Assembly (NCBI RefSeq): GCF_036226525.1 | Contig: NZ_CP108487.1 | Span: 3,472,001-3,536,000 of the forward strand | DNA: 64,000 nt | Reading direction: 5' to 3' | Source of the DNA: Kribbella sp. NBC_01245 | GTDB taxonomy: Bacteria > Actinomycetota > Actinomycetes > Propionibacteriales > Kribbellaceae | Shown here: positions 7,629-15,991 of the stretch, piece after piece | How the letters are laid out: each line of letters starts with the position of its first letter | Numbering within the stretch: the first letter of the stretch is position 1 | Translations under genes and position numbers: made by a program | The notes under the pieces: model-generated | What the model saw: only the letters and a program-made list of their open reading frames with translations | What the model was told of the DNA's origin: nothing | Database searches by the model: none

Positions 7629-8431
7629 TGCGGGTAGGGGTCTGCGGCCTCGGCCGGATGGGCCAGGCGTTCGCCATCTCCCTCGAGGAACACGGCCACC
7701 AGGTCATTCGCTGGAACCGCAGCCCCCGGCCCGGCTACGAACCGACGGGCCTGGAGGTGCTCGCGACCGCCGAGGCCATCGTGGTGATGGTGCTCGACGG
7801 CAAGGCCTCGGCCGACGTACTGGCCGGCCTGATCCAGTACGTCGAACCCGGCACACTGGTGATCAACGCGAGCACCATCGCGCCCACCGAGTCCCTCGAC
7901 CTCGCGGGCCGGGCGATCGAGGCAGGTCTGCGGTACGTCGAAGCGCCCGTGCTCGGATCAATCCCGGCCGTCCGGGGTGGCACGCTTCGCGTCCTGGCGG
8001 GCGGCTCTACCGAGGACGTCGCCGCGGCGCGGGCGCTCCTGCAGTGCTGGACGTCCAACGGCGACATCCGGCACACCGGCCCGATCGGTACGGCGACCGC
8101 CGCCAAACTCGTCGCGAACCTCAGCCTTGGCGTGGTCGCCGCCGGACTGCACGACGCCGTCCAACTTGGCGAAAGCCTCGGCCTCGACCGCGCACTCGTT
8201 CTCGACGTACTGAGCGGTGGCGCCTTCGCCAGACTGGTCACAGGCAAGCGGGAGCGGCTCGACTCCGGCGACTACGCGGCTGCCGATTTCACGGTCGGCG
8301 CCTTGCGCAAGGATCTCGGTCTGGCGCTCGCGGCCGCACGCAGTCCGTTGCCGATGGCAACCGCCGCGCATGCCCTCCTGGACGTTGACGCGGCGGCCGA
8401 CATCTCGATCATGGGGCAAGCTGGAGGGTGA
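7628..8431 (+). CDS. 3-hydroxyisobutyrate dehydrogenase-like NAD(P)-binding oxidoreductase
   Basis: The 267-aa protein starts with a Rossmann motif (VGVCGLGRMGQAFA), has the family APVLGSIPAVRGGTLRVLAGG segment near residue 105, and a helical second domain with the likely catalytic Lys in GTATAAKLVANL. This is the beta-hydroxyacid dehydrogenase family, which includes 3-hydroxyisobutyrate dehydrogenase, tartronate semialdehyde reductase and imine-reductase-like proteins. It is coupled to the RidA gene by a one-base overlap, so a role on imine- or amino-acid-derived acids is plausible. It abuts the stop of the convergent SnoaL gene. Confidence 0.85.
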   Translation: MRVGVCGLGRMGQAFAISLEEHGHQVIRWNRSPRPGYEPTGLEVLATAEAIVVMVLDGKASADVLAGLIQYVEPGTLVINASTIAPTESLDLAGRAIEAGLRYVEAPVLGSIPAVRGGTLRVLAGGSTEDVAAARALLQCWTSNGDIRHTGPIGTATAAKLVANLSLGVVAAGLHDAVQLGESLGLDRALVLDVLSGGAFARLVTGKRERLDSGDYAAADFTVGALRKDLGLALAAARSPLPMATAAHALLDVDAAADISIMGQAGG

Positions 8432-8821
8432 TCAGCCCCAGAAGGTGTTCTCGGCGTCCTGGTCCTCGGTGAACAGCCAGGCCTCGACGATCTTGCCGTC
8501 GGCGATCCGGAGCAGGTCGATACCGTCGCCGTCCAGGGTCGCGCCCTCGCGCTGACCGGCGAAGTGCACGGGCGCGGCGACCAGGTCCTCGTTGACCATG
8601 AGCGGCGCCCGGACCGACAGCGCGAAGGTGCCGGCGCTGACCGTCATCATGCCGCCGATCATCGCGTTCACCGCGTCCGCGCCCTTGTGCATGCCGGAGA
8701 ACTGGTTGGCGCCGGGCTGGTGCCAGACGATGTCGTCGGCGAAGAAGCCCGCCACCTTCGCGTACTCCTTGGCCGCCAGGGCGTTGAAGTAATCCGTTGC
8801 CACAGTCACCGCATTGCTCAT
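8432..8821 (-). CDS. SnoaL-like / NTF2-like protein
   Basis: The 129-aa protein has the cone-shaped NTF2-like fold pattern: VTVATDYFNALAAKEYAKVA, FFADDIVWHQPGANQFSG, and a closing DLLRIADGKIVEAWLFTED. Relatives include polyketide cyclases, isomerases and many proteins of unknown role. AGGAGGAA lies just before the ATG. It is transcribed away from the HxlR regulator at 8908, whose likely operator lies in the shared promoter, so I infer it is the regulator's target. Confidence 0.85.
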   Translation of the reverse strand: MSNAVTVATDYFNALAAKEYAKVAGFFADDIVWHQPGANQFSGMHKGADAVNAMIGGMMTVSAGTFALSVRAPLMVNEDLVAAPVHFAGQREGATLDGDGIDLLRIADGKIVEAWLFTEDQDAENTFWG

Positions 8822-8863
8822 GGTTCCTCCTAGGGTTTAGCCTTCTGGAGGTCAATACTTACT

Positions 8864-8876
8864 AATGGTGACCATT
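8864..8876. promoter_or_regulatory. 13-bp palindrome between SnoaL and HxlR genes
   Basis: AATGGT-G-ACCATT is a perfect palindrome in the 86-base divergent promoter. HxlR-type regulators bind such short dyads. Likely site for the HxlR protein at 8908; not tested. Confidence 0.5.
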
Positions 8877-8907
8877 CACCTCAACGTAACTAACGGGATG
8901 TGGCCTG

Positions 8908-9291
8908 ATGAATCTGAAATACGCGCCGCCGCCAGGGCAAAGCTGGAACATCCTGGTGGCCACCTGCCCGTCCCGCACCTCGCTGGCCCGGATCGCGAAC
9001 AAGTGGACCGCGATGATCATCACCGTTCTGGACCCGGGCCCGCTGCGCTTCGGCGACATCCGGACGGCCCTGCAAGGCATCAGCGGCAAGGTCCTGACCG
9101 ACACCCTGCGCGATCTCGAACGCGACGGCATGCTGATCCGCCAGGCGTACGGCGAAGTCCCACCACGAGTCGAGTACGAACTCACGCCACTCGGCCGGAC
9201 GCTGATCGACCCCCTCAACGTCCTCTGCCGCTGGGCCGAACAACACATCCCCGAAGTCCTAGCCGCCCGCGACGCCTACGACGACCGCTAA
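8908..9291 (+). CDS. HxlR family winged-helix regulator
   Basis: This 127-aa protein matches the HxlR fold: RIANKWTAMIITVLDPGPLRF, DIRTALQGISGKVLTDTLRDL (recognition helix) and YELTPLGRTLIDPL (wing and helix). The conserved N-terminal Cys (VATCPS, residue 20) is present; in redox-sensing HxlR members this Cys is the sensor, so redox sensing is possible. The ATG is used. It is divergent from the SnoaL-like gene, and its stop overlaps the convergent lipoprotein stop by four bases. Confidence 0.9.
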   Translation: MNLKYAPPPGQSWNILVATCPSRTSLARIANKWTAMIITVLDPGPLRFGDIRTALQGISGKVLTDTLRDLERDGMLIRQAYGEVPPRVEYELTPLGRTLIDPLNVLCRWAEQHIPEVLAARDAYDDR

Positions 9292-9800
9292 CCCCCGCAG
9301 GCCGCCTTCTTGAACTTCTCCAACGGCTCGGCCAAGGTCACGGTCTTGCCGTCCACGAAGTCCACCGAGAGCACTTCACCCGGCTTGACCTTGGCGAGGT
9401 CGGCGACCTTGAACGTCAGCGTGCCGAGGGTCCAGGACTGATTCTCGTCCCACGCCCCCACGACGTACGACGTCCCGGGCTTCAGCGGCTGCCACGGCGA
9501 TGACGCCTTCCACGCGGGATTCCCCGTCTCCAGGTTGAGCGCGTGCGAGCCGTCCTTCAGCTTGCCGATCGTCCACTCGCCAAGCCGGACGCGCTCAGAA
9601 CCCTGCGCCTCAGAGCCCTCGGAAATCTCGGACAACGACACGTACTCGATATCGCCCCTGCACTTCTCCATCACGGCGACCAACCGGCCCGCGTCGTCCA
9701 CCGTGACCGAGATTCCCCCGGCCAGCCCCGGCGAACAACCGGTCAGCACCCCCACCACTAGCGCCAGGCAAAGCCCCACGCCGTACGGCCGAATCCTCAT
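9288..9800 (-). CDS. putative lipoprotein of unknown function
   Basis: The 170-aa protein has a lipoprotein signal peptide ending in a lipobox (VGVLTGC, Cys about residue 22), so it should be anchored to the outer face of the membrane. The mature part is rich in short beta segments (GEWTIGKLKDGSH, SWTLGTLTFKVADL) and contains two further Cys (EKCRGD and AACGG at the end) that may pair. I do not recognise a domain. Its 3' end overlaps the HxlR stop; the TetR gene lies nine bases upstream on the same strand. Confidence 0.75.
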   Translation of the reverse strand: MRIRPYGVGLCLALVVGVLTGCSPGLAGGISVTVDDAGRLVAVMEKCRGDIEYVSLSEISEGSEAQGSERVRLGEWTIGKLKDGSHALNLETGNPAWKASSPWQPLKPGTSYVVGAWDENQSWTLGTLTFKVADLAKVKPGEVLSVDFVDGKTVTLAEPLEKFKKAACGG

Positions 9801-9809
9801 CAGACCAAC

Positions 9810-10391
9810 TTACGCGGCACCCCGGTGCAACTGCGCCCCGCGCAGGGCGGCGCGCATTGACGGCAGCATGATGCGCTCCAGCTCAGCCGACGGCAGCTCG
9901 GCGGCCGGGCGGAGCGGATTGAGGTAGCGCGTGAAGACCAGCCCACCGATCACGGCGACCGCGGCGGTGGCCCGATCGGTCGCACCAGGCCCGCGCAGAA
10001 ATTCAGCAAGCCGGCCGTGCAACTCGGTTTCGAGGTACTCGCGGAACACCTCCATCGCGTCCGCGTCGCGCATCGCCAACCCGTCCGGCGGCGCGCCTTC
10101 CCACAACGCCATCACCGCGCGCAACAGCCGACTAGGCAGACCCGCGAGATCCCCCTCGAACGCCGCGGCCAAGTCCGGCGACTGGCAACTGAACCCCATC
10201 GACTCGGCGAACAACCCTTGTTTAGAACCGAAGTGGTAACTGATCAACGCCGAATCAACCTCAGCGGCAGCCGCGATCGCGCGCACCGTCGTACCGCGAT
10301 AACCACGCTCCAGGAACAGCGGCCGCGCCGCCTCGGCGATCCGCGCGCGAGTCGGCGGATTGCCACGCGGACGACCTCGAGATTTATTCAT
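9810..10391 (-). CDS. TetR family transcriptional regulator
   Basis: The 193-aa protein has the TetR N-terminal helix-turn-helix at residues 10-55 (TRARIAEAARPLFLERGYRG, then SALISYHFGSKQGLF) and an unconserved helical ligand domain. The start at 10391 gives the usual short basic leader (MNKSRGRPRGNPPT); the longer frame runs into the divergent promoter. It is divergent from the NmrA-like gene at 10455 with only 63 bases between them, so it probably represses that gene and itself. I see no clean palindrome in this gap. Confidence 0.92.
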   Translation of the reverse strand: MNKSRGRPRGNPPTRARIAEAARPLFLERGYRGTTVRAIAAAAEVDSALISYHFGSKQGLFAESMGFSCQSPDLAAAFEGDLAGLPSRLLRAVMALWEGAPPDGLAMRDADAMEVFREYLETELHGRLAEFLRGPGATDRATAAVAVIGGLVFTRYLNPLRPAAELPSAELERIMLPSMRAALRGAQLHRGAA

Positions 10392-10454
10392 CACCGTTGA
10401 ATATGCGGGACCGCGCAGGCGAAGGTCAAGCCTCAACCGATCAAAGGAACGCAC

Positions 10455-11138
10455 ATGCGCATCGTCGTCTTCGGAGCAAGCGGATCAACCGGCCGCCAGT
10501 TGACCCAGCAGGCGGCCGCCGCCGGGCACGAGGTCATCGGCGTCGCCCGCCGGCCCATCGAAACCACACCGGGCGTCACCACCGTGCAAGCCGACGCCAC
10601 CAATCCCCAAGCCATCGCGCCGATCATCCAAGGCGCCGACGCCGTGCTCTCGGCCATCGGCGGCACCTTCACCCGGCAACCCGTGAGCCTCTATTCACGG
10701 GCGACGACGGCGATCGTCGAGGCGATGGAGCGGTACGACGTACCCCGGCTGGTGATCGTGACCTCGATGCTGACCGATCCGGGCTACCAGCCGACGGCCG
10801 ACTTCTTCTACCGGCGCGTGATCGACCCGATCGTCAACCGACGGCTGGCGCGGACGACGCACGAGGACATGCGCCGGGCCGGGGCGATCGTCCGCGCCAG
10901 CTCGCTGGACTGGACGATCGCGCGTCCGGCCGGGTTGTTCGACCACCCGGCACCGACGACGTACGAGCTGACGGAGAACCACGCGGACGGCCTCTTCACC
11001 GCCCGCGCCGACCTGGCCGCGGGGATGCTGGCGCAGCTCACCGACGACAAGTTCAGCCGTCGCGCGATGGCCGTCATCACCACGGAGATCACGCCGACAC
11101 CGGGTCAGATGATCTGGCAGAACGTCACGAAGAAGTAG
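10455..11138 (+). CDS. NAD(P)-binding NmrA/atypical SDR protein
   Basis: The 227-aa protein begins with the NADP-binding loop of atypical short-chain dehydrogenases (VVFGASGSTGRQL) and has the DWTIARPAGLFDH segment typical of NAD(P)H-binding NmrA-like and NAD-epimerase-like proteins. Such proteins are quinone or flavin reductases or redox sensors. A RBS AAAGGAA lies upstream of the ATG. It is divergent from the TetR gene, its likely repressor. Its last 14 bases overlap the end of the convergent LacI gene. Confidence 0.85.
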   Translation: MRIVVFGASGSTGRQLTQQAAAAGHEVIGVARRPIETTPGVTTVQADATNPQAIAPIIQGADAVLSAIGGTFTRQPVSLYSRATTAIVEAMERYDVPRLVIVTSMLTDPGYQPTADFFYRRVIDPIVNRRLARTTHEDMRRAGAIVRASSLDWTIARPAGLFDHPAPTTYELTENHADGLFTARADLAAGMLAQLTDDKFSRRAMAVITTEITPTPGQMIWQNVTKK

Positions 11139-12165
11139 GCGGTGGACGCTCGCCGCTGCCACGGGGAATGAGGGTGCAGGGCAGCACGATGCGCTGGGGT
11201 GGTTTGGCGGAGCCGTCGGCGCGTTCGAGCAGGAGGCGGGCGGCGACGCGGCCGAGCTCACCGATGTCGGAGGCAACGACCGTGACGGGGGTCGGCAGCA
11301 TGTCGGCCAGCCGGAAGTCGTCGAAGCCGACCACGGCCGCCTGCGAATCGGTCTCGCCGAGGGCCCTGAGCACGCCTTCGGTGAGGAAGTTCGTCGACGC
11401 GAAGATCGCCGTGGGAGGTTCCGCCCGGTGCATCAACTCACGAGTGGCCTTCTCGGCGGCCTCTTGCGAACCCTCCGGCAAGGTGATGACCAGACTCTCG
11501 TCGACCGTTTGATCGGCCAGGCGGAAGGCGCGGCGATACCCGCGAAGCCGGCGGCCGACCGTGTAGTACGACGGCGCGAGCAGGATCGCGACCCGGCGAT
11601 GGCCCTGGTTCAGCAGGTGCTCCGTCGCGATCCGGCCACCGGCCTCGTTGTCGACCATCACCACGTCAGCCTCGATACCGTGCGCCGGCCGGTCCACGAA
11701 GACCACCGGCACACCCGCACCCGCCGGCCCGGCCAGGAACGAGTGGTCGCCCTGGTCCGGCACGATCATCAGGCCCGCCACCCGCCGGCCGATCAGCTCC
11801 TGGATCGCCCGCCGCTCACCCTCGGGATCCTCGTCCACACTGCCGAGTACGACGGCATACCCGGCTTGGCCCGCCACCTCCAGCGCGGCCTTCGCGATGG
11901 TGGCGTAGAACGGGTTGGTCAGGTCGCCGAGCACCAGCGCGAGACTCGTCGAGGTCTTACCCGGCCGCAAAGCGCGGGCCACCTCGTTGCGCTGGAACCC
12001 CAGCTCGTCGATCGCGGCGCGGACCCGGCTGGCCGTGTGCTCACGGACACCGGACCCGCCATTGACGACGCGCGACACGGTGCCGAGGCCGACGCCGGCC
12101 CGCTTGGCCACATCGACCATCGTCGGGCGTGCGGTCTCGGGCCGCCTTGGAAACGTTTCGGACAC
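11125..12165 (-). CDS. LacI family transcriptional regulator
   Basis: The 346-aa protein has the LacI helix-turn-helix and hinge (MVDVAKRAGVGLGTVSRVVN, about residues 16-36) and a periplasmic-binding-like sugar domain (LALVLGDLTNPFYATIAKAA onward). I choose the GTG at 12165, after AAGGA, over longer frames, because it gives the usual 15-residue leader. It is divergent from an ABC sugar-uptake operon and surely controls it. Two palindromes of the LacI type occur: one inside its own first codons (12150-12159) and one in the shared promoter (12218-12229). Confidence 0.92.
   Translation of the reverse strand: MSETFPRRPETARPTMVDVAKRAGVGLGTVSRVVNGGSGVREHTASRVRAAIDELGFQRNEVARALRPGKTSTSLALVLGDLTNPFYATIAKAALEVAGQAGYAVVLGSVDEDPEGERRAIQELIGRRVAGLMIVPDQGDHSFLAGPAGAGVPVVFVDRPAHGIEADVVMVDNEAGGRIATEHLLNQGHRRVAILLAPSYYTVGRRLRGYRRAFRLADQTVDESLVITLPEGSQEAAEKATRELMHRAEPPTAIFASTNFLTEGVLRALGETDSQAAVVGFDDFRLADMLPTPVTVVASDIGELGRVAARLLLERADGSAKPPQRIVLPCTLIPRGSGERPPPTSS
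12150..12159. promoter_or_regulatory. LacI-type operator within the start of the regulator gene
   Basis: GAAACGTTTC is a perfect palindrome with the central CG typical of LacI-family sites. It lies just inside the coding region of the LacI gene and 68 bases from a second site, so looping or a road-block on the regulator's own transcription is possible. Confidence 0.6.
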
Positions 12166-12217
12166 AGGGTTGACTTCCTTCTCACGACACGGCATCGTCA
12201 CAAAACAGTAAGCCGTT

Positions 12218-12229
12218 GGAAACGTTACC
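12218..12229. promoter_or_regulatory. LacI-type operator in the divergent promoter
   Basis: GGAAACGTTACC shares the GGAAACGTT core of the site at 12150 and is a near-palindrome. It lies about 70 bases upstream of the first permease gene, where it could block transcription of the transporter. Confidence 0.65.
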
Positions 12230-12300
12230 GTCCAGGGAGTGGGCATGAATTCGATCCAGCACATCACCTCCGGCCCCCCAGGCGCTGACAGGACACGCCA

Positions 12301-13257
12301 GTGCGGGTGACCGCAGCAAGACGCCCAGACACAGCACGCCCAAAAGGCCGCCTTCAGGCCCGAGGCGCCGGATCGGATACCAAGGCAGCGTACGTCTTCA
12401 TCGGCCCGGCCGTGATCGGCTTCACCGTCTTCGTGGTCTATCCCCTGATCCGCTCGTTCTACCTGGCGCTGACGAAGTACAACGGCCTGAGCGACCCGAT
12501 CTTCGTCGGCTTCGACAACTTCCGCAGGCTCTTCACCGTCGATCCCGCCTTCTGGCCCGCGATGCGCGCGACCGCTTATCTCGTCCTGCTCTACGTCCCA
12601 CTGTCACTGGCAATCGGCCTGGCACTCGCGGTCTTCTGCAACCAGAAGTTCCGCGGCGTGCGAATCGTACGGACGATGGCCTACCTCCCTGTCGTACTCC
12701 CGGCCGTCGCGACCATCACGCTGTGGAAGTTCATCCTGAACCCGCAAGTCGGCTTGATGAACACGATCCTGGAGAAGCTGCACCTGCCGACCAGCCAATG
12801 GCTCGCCAGTCCGACGATGTCGATGCCGTCGATCGTGATCGTGATGCTCTGGGGTGTTGGCAGCACGATGATCATCTTCCTGGCCGCGCTGCAGGCCGTA
12901 CCGACCGAGTTGTACGAGGCGGCCAAGGTCGACGGCGCCGGGCCGTACTCGGTGTTCTTCCGGATCACCATGCCGATGATCAGCCCGATCATGTTGCTGC
13001 AGGTGATCCTGCAGACCACGGCCGCGCTGCAGACGTTCAACCAGCCCAAGATCCTCACCGACGGTGGGCCCGGCTTCAGCACCAACGTGCTGATGCTGTC
13101 GATCTACAAGAACGGCTTCTCCAACCTCGGCCGGATCCCCCAGCTCGGTTACGCCTCCGCGCAGGTGTGGGTGCTGTTCATCGTGATCATCGCCGTGATC
13201 GCCCTGACCGCGAAGTTCTCCTCCCTTTGGACCTACAGTGACAACTCTGCTGACTGA
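12301..13257 (+). CDS. ABC sugar transporter permease (MalF-type)
   Basis: The 318-aa protein has about six membrane segments and the inner-membrane EAA loop (EAAKVDGAGPYSVFFRITMP) that contacts the ATPase. It belongs to the carbohydrate uptake 1 class, with a hydrophilic N-terminus followed by AAYVFIGPAVIGFTVFVVYP. GTG start with AGGA upstream. It overlaps the second permease by 20 bases, so they form one operon with the binding protein. No ATPase gene is in the operon; actinomycetes often share one MsiK-type ATPase between such systems. Confidence 0.92.
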   Translation: MRVTAARRPDTARPKGRLQARGAGSDTKAAYVFIGPAVIGFTVFVVYPLIRSFYLALTKYNGLSDPIFVGFDNFRRLFTVDPAFWPAMRATAYLVLLYVPLSLAIGLALAVFCNQKFRGVRIVRTMAYLPVVLPAVATITLWKFILNPQVGLMNTILEKLHLPTSQWLASPTMSMPSIVIVMLWGVGSTMIIFLAALQAVPTELYEAAKVDGAGPYSVFFRITMPMISPIMLLQVILQTTAALQTFNQPKILTDGGPGFSTNVLMLSIYKNGFSNLGRIPQLGYASAQVWVLFIVIIAVIALTAKFSSLWTYSDNSAD

Positions 13258-14149
13258 AGAACGCGGCAGCGCCGAGGTCGCGGCCAGAGCCGTCGGCACC
13301 AAGGACCGGACCAAGTCGCTCCGGACCGCCTCCTGGTATGCGACCGCCTTGTTCGTGTGCGCGGTGATGGTGGTGCCGCTGCTGTGGATGATCACCATCG
13401 GCCTGAAGAGCCGCAGTGCCGTCTTCGAGGTGCCGCCGCGGCTGTTCCCGAATGAGTTCCACTTCGAGAACTTCATCAAAGGGCCCGAGGCGATCCGCTT
13501 CCCGCGACTGCTGCTGAACTCGTCCATCATCACCGCGCTCAGCGTCTTCGGCGGCGTGCTCACCGCGATGATGGCCGGCTACGCGCTGGCCCGCTTGCGC
13601 TTCCCCGGCCGGAAGATCTGGTTCTACCTGTTCGTCGGCAGCATGTTGCTCCCCGGCGTGGTCGGTCTGATCCCGCTGTTCCAGATGTACAAGAGCATCG
13701 GCTGGTACGACACGTGGTTGCCGTTGATCGTGCCGGCCTTCTTCGGCGGCAATCCGCTGTTCATCTTCCTGGCCCGGCAGTACTTCCTCGCCATTCCGTA
13801 CTCGATCGACGAAGCGGCCAAGATCGACGGCGCCGGCCATTTCCGGATCTTCACCCAGGTGATGCTGCCGCTCACGAAACCGGCCTGGATCACGATGTCG
13901 ATCCTCGCCTTCCAGGCCTCGTGGAACGACTACCTCAATCCGCTGGTCTACCTCTACTCGTCGGAGAAGTGGCCGCTCGCGGTCGGCATGGCGTCGTTCA
14001 TCTCCCCGTTCGCCGGGCAGACGCCGGACTGGAGCTACTACATGGCCACCAACCTGCTCTACATGCTGCCGCCGCTGATCCTCTTCTTCGCCGCGCAGCG
14101 CTACTTCATCCAGGGCCTCGGCTCGCTCGGCAGCACCACCCAGAAGTGA
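13238..14149 (+). CDS. ABC sugar transporter permease (MalG-type)
   Basis: The 303-aa protein has about six membrane segments and an EAA loop (DEAAKIDGAGHFRIFTQVML). It is the second half of the permease heterodimer. The GTG at 13238 lies inside the end of the first permease gene, so translation is coupled. The substrate is not deducible; the LacI regulator and missing glycosidase give no further clue. Confidence 0.92.
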   Translation: MTTLLTEERGSAEVAARAVGTKDRTKSLRTASWYATALFVCAVMVVPLLWMITIGLKSRSAVFEVPPRLFPNEFHFENFIKGPEAIRFPRLLLNSSIITALSVFGGVLTAMMAGYALARLRFPGRKIWFYLFVGSMLLPGVVGLIPLFQMYKSIGWYDTWLPLIVPAFFGGNPLFIFLARQYFLAIPYSIDEAAKIDGAGHFRIFTQVMLPLTKPAWITMSILAFQASWNDYLNPLVYLYSSEKWPLAVGMASFISPFAGQTPDWSYYMATNLLYMLPPLILFFAAQRYFIQGLGSLGSTTQK

Positions 14150-14180
14150 TCCCCACATTCAAGGTTTGAGGAGGACGGCC

Positions 14181-15482
14181 GTGAGGCGTTCAAGAGTTAT
14201 CGGTACGACGCTGGCGTGTGCCGGGTTGCTGACGGCAACGGCCTGCGGCGGCTCGGATGATGGCGGCGGCACGGACGGCCCGGTCACCGTCACGATCATG
14301 ACCTGGGAGTCGCCCGAGACCAACAAGGCGATCGACGCGGCCCTCAAGGGTTTCAGCGATCCCAACATCACCGTCAAGCGGCTCGAAACCCCCGGCGGCG
14401 GGTACGGCGACAAGCTCGCGTCGCTGACCCAGGCCAAGAAGCTGCCCGACATCTTCTGGTGCGGCAACGACACCGAGCAGCAGTACACCTCGCAAGGCCT
14501 GCTGGTCGACTGGACGAAGCGCGTCAGCGAGGGCGAAGGCGATTTCAAGGCCGCCAACTTCGTGCCCTCGGCCTTCGAGAACTGGAAGACCGCCGACGGC
14601 CAGATGGGCGGCATCCCGGCCCTGCTCAATACGTACGGCGTTTGGTACAACGCGGACGCCTTCGAGGCCGCGGGCATCCCGGTGCCGAAGGCCGGCTGGT
14701 CCTGGGACGAGATGTACGACGCCGCCGGCAAGCTGGCCGGGAAGAACGGCGCGAAGCACGGGCTCGTCGCGGACCAGCTCACCGCGGGCGACGGCCCGTT
14801 CACGATGGGCATGTACTCGCTGTCGGCCGGTGGCGCCGCCTTCACCGACAACGTGAACCACCCGACGAAGGCCGAGGCCGACGCGACGTACGTCGAAGGT
14901 GTCACCAAGTTGGCCGCCGCGATCAAGTCCGGCGCGGTCGCACCGCCGGGGTACGACGTGTCGAACGCGCCCGCGCTCTTCTCGGCCGGCAAGGTGCCGA
15001 TGATGTTCGGCGGGCAATGGCTCGCGGCCGGGTTCCAGACGGACAAGCCGAAGGTCAAGTACGGCTTCGCGCCGTTCCCGCAGGTCACCACGCCCGCGAC
15101 GCTGTCCGACTCGATCGGCTACTGCACCCCGTCGTACACCGCGAGCGAGGAAGCGACGTACAAGGTGATCGAGTACTTGAGCACGAAGGTCTGGAGCGCC
15201 GTACTGCCCGCCGCCCCGGTGGCACCGCCGGCGTACGTGCCGACGCAGGGCAGCTACTTCGACGCCCTGTCCAAGGCGGGCCAGCCGACGGTGATCGATA
15301 CGGTCAAGGCCGATCTGGCCACGGAGAAGACGACCGGCGTGCGGTTCACCACCCAGTGGGCGTCCCAGGTCGCCGACCTCACCACGGCGTACTGGCAGCC
15401 GATCCTGAACGGCAAGAAGCCGGTCGACGAACTGCAGGTGTACGTCGGCAAGGTGAACGAGTTGATCAAGTCCAACGGCTGA
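14181..15482 (+). CDS. ABC sugar transporter extracellular solute-binding lipoprotein
   Basis: The 433-aa protein has a lipoprotein signal (VIGTTLACAGLLTATACGG, Cys about residue 21) and the type-1 solute-binding fold (VTIMTWESPETNKAIDAAL; the GIPALLNTYGVWYNADAFEA hinge; WSWDEMYDAAGKL). It captures a sugar outside the cell for the two permeases. The GTG at 14181, right after GAGGAGGACGGCC, is used in preference to a TTG five codons earlier that would place the ribosome site inside the gene. No sugar can be assigned. Confidence 0.9.
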   Translation: MRRSRVIGTTLACAGLLTATACGGSDDGGGTDGPVTVTIMTWESPETNKAIDAALKGFSDPNITVKRLETPGGGYGDKLASLTQAKKLPDIFWCGNDTEQQYTSQGLLVDWTKRVSEGEGDFKAANFVPSAFENWKTADGQMGGIPALLNTYGVWYNADAFEAAGIPVPKAGWSWDEMYDAAGKLAGKNGAKHGLVADQLTAGDGPFTMGMYSLSAGGAAFTDNVNHPTKAEADATYVEGVTKLAAAIKSGAVAPPGYDVSNAPALFSAGKVPMMFGGQWLAAGFQTDKPKVKYGFAPFPQVTTPATLSDSIGYCTPSYTASEEATYKVIEYLSTKVWSAVLPAAPVAPPAYVPTQGSYFDALSKAGQPTVIDTVKADLATEKTTGVRFTTQWASQVADLTTAYWQPILNGKKPVDELQVYVGKVNELIKSNG

Positions 15483-15659
15483 CTTCTCGTGCTTGGCCGA
15501 AGGGCGCATCCGGGCTTCCGGATGCGCCCTTCGCGCATGTTCTGGGGTGAATCGGGCACGGGAGTGAGGTAGTTCACCGCCCTGGAACGCGCTGTGCGCG
15601 CCTCTGTAACGGGGATCACGTGAGATGTGGGCATAACCGGTTCAGTGGGCTGGTTGAAT

Positions 15660-15667
15660 GTATACAG
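15660..15667. promoter_or_regulatory. GTATACAG half-site upstream of the 53-aa ORF
   Basis: The string GTATACAG extends to TGTATACAG and resembles the left half of the motif found before the oxalate/glyoxylate units, but the right half is degenerate (AAGCCAG). It lies about 60 bases before the small ORF that precedes the GntR gene. Confidence 0.3.
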
Positions 15668-15725
15668 AAGCCAGTATTTCGGAGCCGCGATGGTTCCGGA
15701 ATCAAGTTGAGAGGAAAGCAAGACC

Positions 15726-15887
15726 ATGATCTTCACCCGTAGGTTCGGCGCTCTCGCCGCTCGTCCGCAGTTCGAGGACGCGCCCGAGCTGCTCGAGGCC
15801 AACCTTCAGCTCGAGCTCGAGCGTGAACTCGAGACGCTGCGCAAAGACACGGAAAACGAGCAGGCCAGGAACGAATCCGCGGCCTGA
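15726..15887 (+). CDS. small acidic protein (53 aa)
   Basis: A well-placed ribosome site (GAGAGGAAA) precedes an ATG frame encoding MIFTRRFGALAARPQFEDAP followed by a Glu/Leu-rich segment (LQLELERELETLRKD), which predicts a short amphipathic or coiled-coil helix. It lies just before the GntR gene on the same strand, about 100 bases away. Size, charge and ribosome site argue for a real gene. No function is known to me. Confidence 0.6.
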   Translation: MIFTRRFGALAARPQFEDAPELLEANLQLELERELETLRKDTENEQARNESAA

Positions 15888-15894
15888 GCACTTG

Positions 15895-15907
15895 GTAGAC
15901 TGTCTAC
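15895..15907. promoter_or_regulatory. 13-bp palindrome upstream of the GntR gene
   Basis: GTAGAC-T-GTCTAC is a perfect palindrome 84 bases before the GntR ATG. FCD-type GntR proteins bind odd-length dyads of this sort, so an autoregulatory site is likely. Its spacing (6-1-6) and base pattern resemble the oxalate-module sites GCATAC-C-GTATG. Confidence 0.55.
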
Positions 15908-15991
15908 ACAAACCAACGGCTTTTCAGGTCCATGACCCGATCGCCGGTGGATGATCGGATGATCAGTGCGGGCTGACTTTGAGAGGGCCAG

